NCBI GenBank assembly: GCA_017414145.1
Contig: JAFPQL010000247.1
Coordinates: 1 to 7,299, forward strand
Length of the DNA stretch: 7,299 nucleotides
Origin: Oscillospiraceae bacterium
GTDB lineage: Bacteria > Bacillota_A > Clostridia > Oscillospirales > Ruminococcaceae
Direction: 5' to 3'
Position numbers and translations under genes: made by a program
In this document: positions 1 to 5,841 of the stretch, piece by piece
How the letters are laid out: each line of letters starts with the position of its first letter
How positions within the stretch are numbered: position 1 is the stretch's first letter
Notes under the pieces: generated by a model
Told to the model about the DNA's origin: nothing
Seen by the model: only the letters and a program-made list of their open reading frames with translations
The model's database searches: none

Positions 1-495
1 CTCGCAAAGAACATCCCGAATGTAAAGCGCATCCGCTTCTTCATGACCTTCGGACAGAGCTATCTGACGCATATGAAGTGCCTCGAAAATGTCGGAATGC
101 TCTCGACGACGCCGATTGACTTCAACGGCACGGAGATTGTCCCGATTCAGTTCCTGAAGGCACTGCTGCCCGATCCGGCATCGCTCGGCCCGCGCACCGT
201 CGGCAAGACGAATATCGGCTGCATCTTCACCGGCATCAAGGACGGCAAGGAGAAGACGATCTATATTTACAATGTCTGCGATCATCAGGAATGCTACAGA
301 GAGCTCGGCTCCCAGGCGATTTCCTACACGACCGGCGTGCCGGCGATGATCGGTGCGGCGCTGGTGGCAAGCGGCATCTGGCGCAATGCCGGCGCAAAGA
401 CGATTGAGGAATTCGATCCCGATCCGTTCATGGATATGCTGAACAAATGGGGTCTGCCGTGGGTGGTCGATGAGCACCCGCAGACGGTGGAGTGA
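1..495 (+). CDS. Carboxynorspermidine/carboxyspermidine synthase, C-terminal part (5' end cut by window)
   Basis: The frame is open from base 1 to TGA 493-495, giving the last 164 residues of a protein that is usually about 400 long. The text resembles the C-terminal catalytic half of the saccharopine dehydrogenase-like enzymes that condense a diamine with aspartate semialdehyde using NADPH. Recognisable stretches are FMTFGQSYLTHMKCLENVGM near the left edge, then GPRTVGKTNIGC, YIYNVCDHQECYRE, a Gly/Ala-rich helix (TGVPAMIGAALVASGIW) and an ending of the LPWVVDEHP type. The nucleotide-binding Rossmann half lies outside the window. The next gene is the matching decarboxylase, which argues for a carboxy(nor)spermidine synthase over a lysine-pathway saccharopine dehydrogenase. 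With agmatine-to-putrescine enzymes downstream, the likely product is carboxyspermidine. Substrate choice (putrescine or diaminopropane) is inferred, not seen. Confidence 0.88.
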   Translation, partial: LAKNIPNVKRIRFFMTFGQSYLTHMKCLENVGMLSTTPIDFNGTEIVPIQFLKALLPDPASLGPRTVGKTNIGCIFTGIKDGKEKTIYIYNVCDHQECYRELGSQAISYTTGVPAMIGAALVASGIWRNAGAKTIEEFDPDPFMDMLNKWGLPWVVDEHPQTVE

Positions 496-1622
496 TGCGG
501 CGGGCTGCCCTGCCGACTCCCTGCTATATTCTGGATGAGGCAAAGCTCCGGAGCAATCTGGAGCTTTTGCACAGGGTCGAGCAGGAGAGCGGCGCACATA
601 TTCTGCTGGCACAAAAGGCATTTTCCTGCTTTGCGGTCTATCCGCTGATCGCGGAATATCTCAGCGGAACGACGGCGAGCGGGCTCTTTGAGGCGCGGCT
701 CGGTGCGGAGGAATTCGGCAAGGAAAACCATGTGTTTTCGCCGGCGTATGACGAAGCGGAGTTTTATGAGCTGTGCCGCATCTGCGACCACATCAGCTTC
801 AACTCCTTCCGTCAGCTGGAAACCTACCGGCCGCAGTGGGAAACATCCGGCGTCAGCGTCGGCATCCGCGTCAACCCCGAATGCTCCACGCAGGGCGACC
901 ACGCCATTTACGACCCCTGTGCGCCCGGCTCGCGTCTCGGCGTCACCGCGGAAAATTTCCGCCCGGAATATCTGCTCGGCGTCGAGGGACTGCATTTTCA
1001 CACGCTCTGCGAGCAGAATGCCGACGACCTCATCACGACCTTTGCGGCGTTTGAGGAGAAATTCGGGGCGTATCTGCACCGGATGAAGTGGCTCAATCTC
1101 GGCGGCGGGCATCACATCACGCGGGCGGACTACGATGTGCCGGCACTGATTTCGCTGATTCTGCGCATCCGGGCGCAGTACGGCGTGACGGTCTATCTCG
1201 AACCCGGCGAGACGATTGCGCTGAACGCCGGCTGGCTCGACACAACTGTCATGGACATCGTGGAGAACGGCATCAAGGTGCTGATTCTCGATGCGTCCGC
1301 CGCCTGCCATATGCCCGATGTGCTGGAAATGCCCTACCGTCCGCCGCTTGCGGGTGCCGGAGAATGGGGTGAGAAGCCGTATGAATACCGCTTGTCCTCG
1401 CGGACCTGTCTGGCGGGTGACATCATCGGGGACTACAGCTTTGACCGCGAAATCCAGATCGGCGACCGGCTGACCTTCTGCGATATGGCCATTTATTCCA
1501 TGGTCAAGAACAACACCTTCAACGGAATGCCGCTGCCCGCGATTGCGATTCAGCACGAAAACGGTGACTGCGAGATCATCCGGCAGTTTGATTACACGGA
1601 TTTCAAGGGGCGGCTGTCATGA
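495..1622 (+). CDS. nspC: Carboxynorspermidine/carboxyspermidine decarboxylase
   Basis: This 375-residue protein has the normal length for the PLP-dependent, alanine-racemase-fold decarboxylases that remove CO2 from carboxy(nor)spermidine to give (nor)spermidine. Visible family marks are the N-terminal LPTPCYILDE, the PLP-binding lysine in LLAQKAFS (Lys41), GLHFHTLCEQ (165-174), the Gly-rich phosphate-binding GGGHHITR (203-210), EPGE (236-239), LDASAACHMPDVLEMPYRP (265-283) and TCLAGD (304-309), whose Cys305 would be the active-site cysteine supplied across the dimer. The ATG overlaps the upstream stop by one base (TGATG), with GGTGGAG directly before it, so translation is probably coupled. 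A GTG at 492 would add only one residue. The stop overlaps the next start (ATGA). Product is probably spermidine in this cluster. Confidence 0.95.
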   Translation: MRRAALPTPCYILDEAKLRSNLELLHRVEQESGAHILLAQKAFSCFAVYPLIAEYLSGTTASGLFEARLGAEEFGKENHVFSPAYDEAEFYELCRICDHISFNSFRQLETYRPQWETSGVSVGIRVNPECSTQGDHAIYDPCAPGSRLGVTAENFRPEYLLGVEGLHFHTLCEQNADDLITTFAAFEEKFGAYLHRMKWLNLGGGHHITRADYDVPALISLILRIRAQYGVTVYLEPGETIALNAGWLDTTVMDIVENGIKVLILDASAACHMPDVLEMPYRPPLAGAGEWGEKPYEYRLSSRTCLAGDIIGDYSFDREIQIGDRLTFCDMAIYSMVKNNTFNGMPLPAIAIQHENGDCEIIRQFDYTDFKGRLS

Positions 1623-2014
1623 AAACTGTTGTCATTACGCGGAAAAAGCAGTTTGCCGCCGCGCTGGTTTCCTATTGGATTGTGCGTGCGGACCTCGCGG
1701 AGTCGATGCCGGAACGGTTTCAGACGGTCAGTCAGGCGCGTTTGGGTCTGACCGGTCATCCGCGCCCGACGCTGCATATTGCACTGCTGAAGGACATCGG
1801 CATCCCGGTCGGAAACGGCGAAACAGTCCGGATCGAACTGCCGGACGAGGTGCAGGGCATCTATGTCGTCACGATGGACGGTGTGCGGTCAGACTGCGCC
1901 GCACTCACCGGAGATCATGCGGAATTCCGCTTCCGGATTGTCACAAAGGGCGGCTTTCTTCGGCCGGCATATCCGGTCATCGAACAGGAGAGCGCCGGGG
2001 TGCTGTCCGACTGA
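1619..2014 (+). CDS. Unrecognised 131-residue protein coupled to nspC
   Basis: No family is recognised. The start ATG overlaps the nspC stop by four bases (ATGA), and AAGGGG at 1605-1610 is well placed eight bases upstream, so this is very probably translated as part of the same operon. The protein begins MKTVVITRKKQFAAALVSYW, a basic start followed by a short hydrophobic stretch that is too short and broken (VRADLAE follows) to be a convincing membrane anchor or signal peptide. The rest alternates hydrophobic and polar residues as a beta-rich fold would (TLHIALLKDIG, ETVRIELPDEVQGIYVVTMDG, FRFRIVTKGG). No catalytic motif, zinc-binding cysteine cluster or DNA-binding helix-turn-helix is evident. 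Position among polyamine genes suggests an accessory or unrelated passenger role, but the sequence does not decide this. Confidence 0.8.
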   Translation: MKTVVITRKKQFAAALVSYWIVRADLAESMPERFQTVSQARLGLTGHPRPTLHIALLKDIGIPVGNGETVRIELPDEVQGIYVVTMDGVRSDCAALTGDHAEFRFRIVTKGGFLRPAYPVIEQESAGVLSD

Positions 2015-2035
2015 ATCATGAAACCGCATATTGGG

Positions 2036-2042
2036 AAAGGAG
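2036..2042 (+). promoter_or_regulatory. Ribosome binding site that fixes the start of the 215-residue protein
   Basis: AAAGGAG lies nine bases before ATG 2052. The frame is open further up to a TTG at 2031, but that TTG precedes the Shine-Dalgarno sequence itself. Starting at 2052 also makes the N-terminus line up with the paralog beginning at 2729, which has the same AAAGGAG at 2713-2719 and the same spacing. Confidence 0.8.
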
Positions 2043-2051
2043 CGAACGGTC

Positions 2052-2699
2052 ATGCCTTTCAGTTACATCGAAAGCATCGGCGGGGAGATCCTCGCAAGCG
2101 GCGGCGGCGGGTTTCTCGTCCGCTGCAATACATCGGAGTGGGAAATGTACTGGGTATTTACGGCGGAGGCGTGTGCGGCGAGCGGCTGGCGGAAATTCTT
2201 TCGCAGAGACTGCCTGTTCTGGGATGACGGCGGTGCGTCGGAGCATCCGGAGGAGACCGACCGCGGCATTCTGGCGCAGAAGCTGACTTCCGGCGCGGCG
2301 CAGAACGGCGATGTCTGGGTCAAAACCGAAAAGGGCGGCATCTCGGTCGTCCAGCCCTTCGGCGACGAGACCTATCCGCCGGAGCCCGGTGAGGAGATCG
2401 CGCCGGACGGCGTCCGGCATCTCCCGGTGCAGAAGGAGTGGCTCAGCACCATGCTCCGCATCAAATGGGAGGGCGAGCCTCAGGTACGGGCATGGGGGAA
2501 ATATCATGTGCTGCTCTGCGATTACAAGCCCGGCGGACTGCGCTACCGGCTGTTCGGGCATTATGATTCGAGAAGCAGCTTTGACTCCTGCCCCGCGTGG
2601 TATGAGGATATTTCAGACGCGCTTGGTGAGGAGCTGCTCGCACACCCCGAACGGATCGCCGGTGTCTACCGGCAGATCCGCGAAAAATCCGGCTGGTAA
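2052..2699 (+). CDS. Unrecognised 215-residue protein, long paralog of the following gene
   Basis: No named family is recognised. The N-terminus has SYI-x-SIGG (4-11) and GGGGFLVRC (17-25). The C-terminus has RY-x-LF (164-168), CPAW (180-183), LGEELLAHPERIAGVYRQIR (191-210) and ends at W215. Both ends match the 97-residue protein encoded at 2729-3022, but here about 135 residues separate them. That middle part is rich in Trp and charged residues. Its later part (about 131-170, LSTMLRIKWEG then GKYHVLLCDY then GLRYRLFG) looks like a second, diverged copy of the N-terminal unit, so the protein may be two tandem units. No signal peptide or membrane segment is visible, so it is probably cytoplasmic. 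There are no clear catalytic motifs. It sits 37 bases after the previous gene and 29 before the next, in the same operon direction. Confidence 0.82.
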   Translation: MPFSYIESIGGEILASGGGGFLVRCNTSEWEMYWVFTAEACAASGWRKFFRRDCLFWDDGGASEHPEETDRGILAQKLTSGAAQNGDVWVKTEKGGISVVQPFGDETYPPEPGEEIAPDGVRHLPVQKEWLSTMLRIKWEGEPQVRAWGKYHVLLCDYKPGGLRYRLFGHYDSRSSFDSCPAWYEDISDALGEELLAHPERIAGVYRQIREKSGW

Positions 2700-2728
2700 G
2701 CCCGAACAACAGAAAGGAGCGGGATGTC

Positions 2729-3022
2729 ATGGAACAGGCACTGAGCTATATCCGCAGCATCGGCGGCAAGATCGTCGGCAAGGGCGGCGGCGGCTTTCTG
2801 GTGCGCTGCACCCGGTCGGGCATCGTTAGATATCTGTTTGTCGGTCCCTATTATCCGGCGGGCAGTATGGACTGCGGCCCGGCGTGGTCGTTTACCATAC
2901 CGGAATCCCTTGGCAGAGAGCTGGAGCAAAATCCGGAACGCATCGCCGCCGCTTACAGGGAAACAAGACTGAAATACGGACAGGGCACGCCGGCGGAACG
3001 GTTTGCGCTGTCGCGGAGATAA
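2729..3022 (+). CDS. Unrecognised 97-residue protein, short paralog of the preceding gene
   Basis: This short protein carries SYI-x-SIGG (6-13), GGGGFLVRC (19-27), RYLFVG (34-39), GPAW (50-53) and NPERIAAAYRETR (68-80). By hand alignment to the 215-residue neighbour, 17 of 22 residues match across the first block and 18 of 35 across the last, so the two genes are clearly paralogous. Here the blocks are almost adjacent, making this a single-unit form. It has 13 extra residues at its C-terminus (from Q85). AAAGGAG at 2713-2719 precedes the ATG by nine bases. No signal peptide, membrane segment or known catalytic motif is seen. Function is unknown. The conserved helix-forming PERIA-x-x-YR end and Gly-rich hairpin suggest a small alpha/beta domain, which is inference. 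Confidence 0.8.
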   Translation: MEQALSYIRSIGGKIVGKGGGGFLVRCTRSGIVRYLFVGPYYPAGSMDCGPAWSFTIPESLGRELEQNPERIAAAYRETRLKYGQGTPAERFALSRR

Positions 3023-3058
3023 CTGAAACACGCACAGAATTCTGAGGAAAGGCAGGGT

Positions 3059-4645
3059 ATGCGTTTGACCACACCGAAGCAGGCCGGTTTTTCGATGCCG
3101 GCGGAATTTGCGCCGCATCACGGCACGGTGATGATTTTCCCGGTGCGCCCCGGTTCATGGGGCGTGCAGCCGGATGCCGCACAGCGGGCGTTTGCGGAGA
3201 TCGCCGCAAGACTGTCACAGTGCGAGCAGGTGTATATGCTGGTCGATGACCGGACGGAGGCGGCCGCACGCGCACTGCTGCCGGAATCGGTCCGGCTGCT
3301 GCACATTGAGACGGACGATTCGTGGGCGAGGGATACCGCACCGACCTTTGTGCGGAATCGGGACGGCGAAATCCGCGGTGTTTCGTGGAAATTCAACGCA
3401 TGGGGCGGCGATTTTGACGGGCTGTACCCCGATTATCAGCACGATGACGCCGTCGCGGAGGCGGTGTGCAGATCGCTCGGCGTCTCATGCTTTGACGCCC
3501 GTCCCTTTGTGCTGGAGGGCGGCGCGATTCACACGGACGGCGAGGGGACAGTGCTGGTCACCGAGGCCTGCCTGCTCTCAAAGGGGCGGAATCCCGCGAT
3601 GACCAAAGAGGAGATTTCCGCGTATTTATGTGAATATCTCGGCGCGGAAAAGGTCGTCTGGATTCCGTACGGCATTTACAATGATGAGACGAATGAGCAT
3701 ATAGACAATATTGCGGCGTTTACGGCGCCTGCGGAAATTGTGCTGGGCTGGTGCGATGACGCATCCGACCCGCAGTATGCGATGTGCCGCGCCGACTACG
3801 AAGTGCTCTCCAAAGAAACCGACGCGAAGGGGCGGCGTTTCCGGATCGTGAAGCTGCCGGTTCCGTCGGCGCCCGTCTGCGTGACGGCGGAGGAATGCGG
3901 CGCATATTGCTTTTCTGAGGGCGAGGACACCCGCGAGCCGGGCGAGCGCCTTGCCGCGTCCTATGTCAATTTTTACATCGGGAATGACTGCGCGCTGGTG
4001 CCGCAGTTCGGCGGTGCGTTTGCGGCAGATGATGCCCGTGCGCTCCGCATCCTGCGCGGCTGTCTCCGCGGGCGGGCGGTCGTTCCGGTCTCCGCACGCA
4101 GTATTCTGCTGGGCGGCGGCAATATCCACTGCATCACGCAGCAGGTGCCTGCCGGCAGAATTGCCGCGGAAATCCGGCTGCTCAGACAGTCGGAAATCCC
4201 GCTTCTGCGCGATTTTCTGTACGATGCGATCTATATTCCCGCCGGTGCGGCGCCGCCTGACCCGGCGATTCTGGAGCAGCCGGATTTGCAGGTATATCTG
4301 CGGGATTTCGGCGGCTCACCGCATGACCGTGCGCTGGCTGCGGAATACCGCGGCAGAATTGTCGGTGCGGTCTGGACGCGCATCATGGACGATTACGGGC
4401 ATCTGGACGACGAGACGCCCTCGCTGGCGATTGCGGTCGCGGCAGGCTTTCGCGGGTACGGCATCGGCACGGCGCTGATGCGGGGAATGCTGCGTCTGCT
4501 GGAGCAGGCGGGCTATGCGCGGCTGTCGCTCTCCGTACAGAAGGAAAACCGCGCCGCGAAGCTGTATTTGCGGCTCGGCTTTGAGATCGTCCGCACATCG
4601 GACGAGGAGTATTTCATGGAATACCGCTTCGGAAGCGCCCGCTGA
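3059..4645 (+). CDS. aguA: Agmatine deiminase with fused C-terminal GNAT acetyltransferase domain
   Basis: The first 366 or so residues are a full agmatine deiminase, which hydrolyses agmatine to N-carbamoylputrescine and ammonia. They include FSMPAEFAPHHGTVMIFP near the start, WARDTAP (Asp92), LEGGAIHTDGEGT (Glu153), NEHIDN (His214, Asp216) and GGGNIHCITQQVPAG with catalytic Cys358. The expected Cys/His/Glu/Asp set of the guanidine-modifying fold is therefore complete. Normal family proteins end shortly after this cysteine motif. Here the same frame continues into about 158 residues of GNAT fold (371-528). The acetyl-CoA motif is R465-G-Y-G-I-G470 after the strand SLAIAVAAG, and NRAAKLYLRLGFEIV (497-511) is the usual C-terminal GNAT signature. 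No stop or obvious internal start with a ribosome site separates them. The acetyl acceptor is unknown. The ATG at 3059 follows GAGGAAAGG. The deiminase call is secure; coupling of the two activities is inferred. Confidence 0.95.
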   Translation: MRLTTPKQAGFSMPAEFAPHHGTVMIFPVRPGSWGVQPDAAQRAFAEIAARLSQCEQVYMLVDDRTEAAARALLPESVRLLHIETDDSWARDTAPTFVRNRDGEIRGVSWKFNAWGGDFDGLYPDYQHDDAVAEAVCRSLGVSCFDARPFVLEGGAIHTDGEGTVLVTEACLLSKGRNPAMTKEEISAYLCEYLGAEKVVWIPYGIYNDETNEHIDNIAAFTAPAEIVLGWCDDASDPQYAMCRADYEVLSKETDAKGRRFRIVKLPVPSAPVCVTAEECGAYCFSEGEDTREPGERLAASYVNFYIGNDCALVPQFGGAFAADDARALRILRGCLRGRAVVPVSARSILLGGGNIHCITQQVPAGRIAAEIRLLRQSEIPLLRDFLYDAIYIPAGAAPPDPAILEQPDLQVYLRDFGGSPHDRALAAEYRGRIVGAVWTRIMDDYGHLDDETPSLAIAVAAGFRGYGIGTALMRGMLRLLEQAGYARLSLSVQKENRAAKLYLRLGFEIVRTSDEEYFMEYRFGSAR

Positions 4646-4811
4646 TGAACCGGCGCGGCGGATTTCGGCTGTAAATCCACGCCGCCTGCATTTGCGGAAC
4701 TGAACGATGCGCAGGATCCGAACGAAGATCACAAAACCGCGCCCGGTCTGATCCGGCAGGAGCAGAACGGCAGCAGAAATTCAACGCCTGAGCGGCAGAA
4801 ATGAGGAACAT
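4646..4811 (+). other. 166-base gap with a hairpin, no gene seen
   Basis: This is the longest gap inside the plus-strand cluster. Ten bases after the aguA stop, GCGGCGGATTT (4655-4665) can pair with AAATC plus CGCCGC (4673-4677 and 4680-4685), giving 11 base pairs with a seven-base loop and a two-base bulge. No T-run follows, so it is not a canonical terminator; it may protect or fold the mRNA 3' end. A nine-codon frame starting at ATG 4644 ends inside the hairpin. I see no convincing -35/-10 pair. The gap ends with TGAGGA (4802-4807), the ribosome site for aguB. Confidence 0.45.
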
Positions 4812-5693
4812 ATGAGCAGAAAAGTCACGGCGGCTGCGGTGCAGATGTCCTGCAGCCCGAACCCCGCGGAGAGCCTTGCAAAGGCCGAGCGCATGATCCG
4901 GCAGGCCGCAAAGGACGGCGCGCAGATCATTCTGCTGCCGGAGCTGTTTGAACGGCAGTACTTCTGTCAGGAACGCCGCTATGATTATTACGCATTTGCG
5001 ACGAAAACAGAGGAGAACCCCGCCGTTTTGCGCTGTATGGAGCTGGCAGCGGAGCTCGGTGTTGTGCTGCCCGTCAGCTTTTACGAGCGCGACGGCAACC
5101 GCCTTTACAATTCCGCTGCGATCATCGACGCGGACGGCAGTCTGCTCGGCGTTTACCGCAAGACGCATATTCCGGACGACCATTACTATCAGGAGAAATT
5201 CTATTTTTCGCCCGGAAATACGGGCTTTCTGACATGGCAGACGCGGTATGCGCGCATCGGCGTCGGCATCTGCTGGGATCAGTGGTTCCCGGAGACTGCG
5301 CGGTCGCTCGCGCTGAACGGCGCGGAGCTGCTGTTCTTCCCGACGGCGATCGGTTCCGAGCCGATTCTGGAAACGGATTCCGCGCAGCACTGGCGCACCT
5401 GTATGCAGGGACACGCCGCCGCCAATATCATGCCGGTCATTGCGGCAAACCGCATCGGCACAGAGACGGTCACGCCCTGCCCCGAAAACGGCGGACAGTC
5501 CTCGGCACTCTGCTTCTACGGCTCGTCCTTCCTGACGACTGCGACCGGCGCGATTGCCGCCGCTGCGGGACGGGATGAGGAAACCGTGCTGATGCAGTGC
5601 TATGATCTGGACGATCTTGCACAGCAGCGGCTGGACTGGGGCATTTACCGCGACCGCCGTCCGCACTGCTACGGCGCCGTGACGGCAGAGTAA
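4812..5693 (+). CDS. aguB: N-carbamoylputrescine amidase
   Basis: The 293-residue protein has the family's normal length. It is a nitrilase-superfamily amidase that hydrolyses N-carbamoylputrescine to putrescine, CO2 and ammonia, the step directly after agmatine deiminase. The Glu-Lys-Cys catalytic triad is visible: Glu44 in LLPELFERQYFCQ, Lys117 in YRKTHIPDD and Cys154 in GVGICWDQWFPE. YFSPGNTGF (131-139) and the ANRIG segment (212-216) are also typical of this subgroup. The ELFERQYFCQ and KTHIPDDHYYQEKFYF stretches separate it from beta-ureidopropionases and general nitrilases. Start is ATG 4812 with TGAGGA close upstream (spacing about five bases, slightly short). It is the last gene before the terminator at 5780. 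The 166-base gap upstream leaves open whether it is always cotranscribed with aguA. Confidence 0.96.
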   Translation: MSRKVTAAAVQMSCSPNPAESLAKAERMIRQAAKDGAQIILLPELFERQYFCQERRYDYYAFATKTEENPAVLRCMELAAELGVVLPVSFYERDGNRLYNSAAIIDADGSLLGVYRKTHIPDDHYYQEKFYFSPGNTGFLTWQTRYARIGVGICWDQWFPETARSLALNGAELLFFPTAIGSEPILETDSAQHWRTCMQGHAAANIMPVIAANRIGTETVTPCPENGGQSSALCFYGSSFLTTATGAIAAAAGRDEETVLMQCYDLDDLAQQRLDWGIYRDRRPHCYGAVTAE

Positions 5694-5779
5694 TCCGGTT
5701 TCCGTCCGGAAATCATCTGTCTCCGGCGGAGTGAAAACGGGGACGCTGCCCCATGCCCCCGATTTTGAGATTGAAATGC

Positions 5780-5821
5780 AAAGCCGCCGTCCCGTATCAC
5801 ATCGCGGGACGGCGGCTTTTT
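5780..5821 (+). terminator. Rho-independent terminator closing the polyamine cluster
   Basis: AAAGCCGCCGTCCCG (5780-5794) is a perfect 15-base-pair complement of 5805-5819, with a ten-base loop and five Ts at 5817-5821. It lies 87 bases after the aguB stop and 20 bases from the stop of the convergent minus-strand gene. On the minus strand the stem is followed by CTTTGCATTT, a weaker U-tract, so it may serve both genes. The 86 bases between aguB and the stem hold only short weak palindromes. Confidence 0.93.
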
Positions 5822-5841
5822 GCTGCATAGATGACGGATTG

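Noticed and set aside
324..1556. 410-residue open frame on the minus strand
   Set aside because: It lies antisense to nspC and the end of the synthase, both of which match known families throughout. Its product is Arg/Ala/His-rich and shows no domain. Long antisense frames are common in GC-rich DNA.
2031..2051. TTG start seven codons upstream of the 215-residue protein
   Set aside because: The Shine-Dalgarno sequence lies downstream of this TTG, and the paralog aligns from the ATG at 2052.
3035..3044. Perfect ten-base palindrome CAGAATTCTG before the aguA ribosome site
   Set aside because: It is short, has no second copy in the window and no link to a promoter that I can see, so it could easily be chance.
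5696..5760. Short palindromes (TTTCC/GGAAA, GGGG/CCCC) after aguB
   Set aside because: The stems are four or five base pairs and lack T-runs. The strong terminator just downstream explains the region better.
4614..5828. 404-residue open frame on the minus strand
   Set aside because: It is antisense to aguB, spans the terminator hairpin, and its translation has no recognisable domain. It is a by-product of GC-rich codon use.
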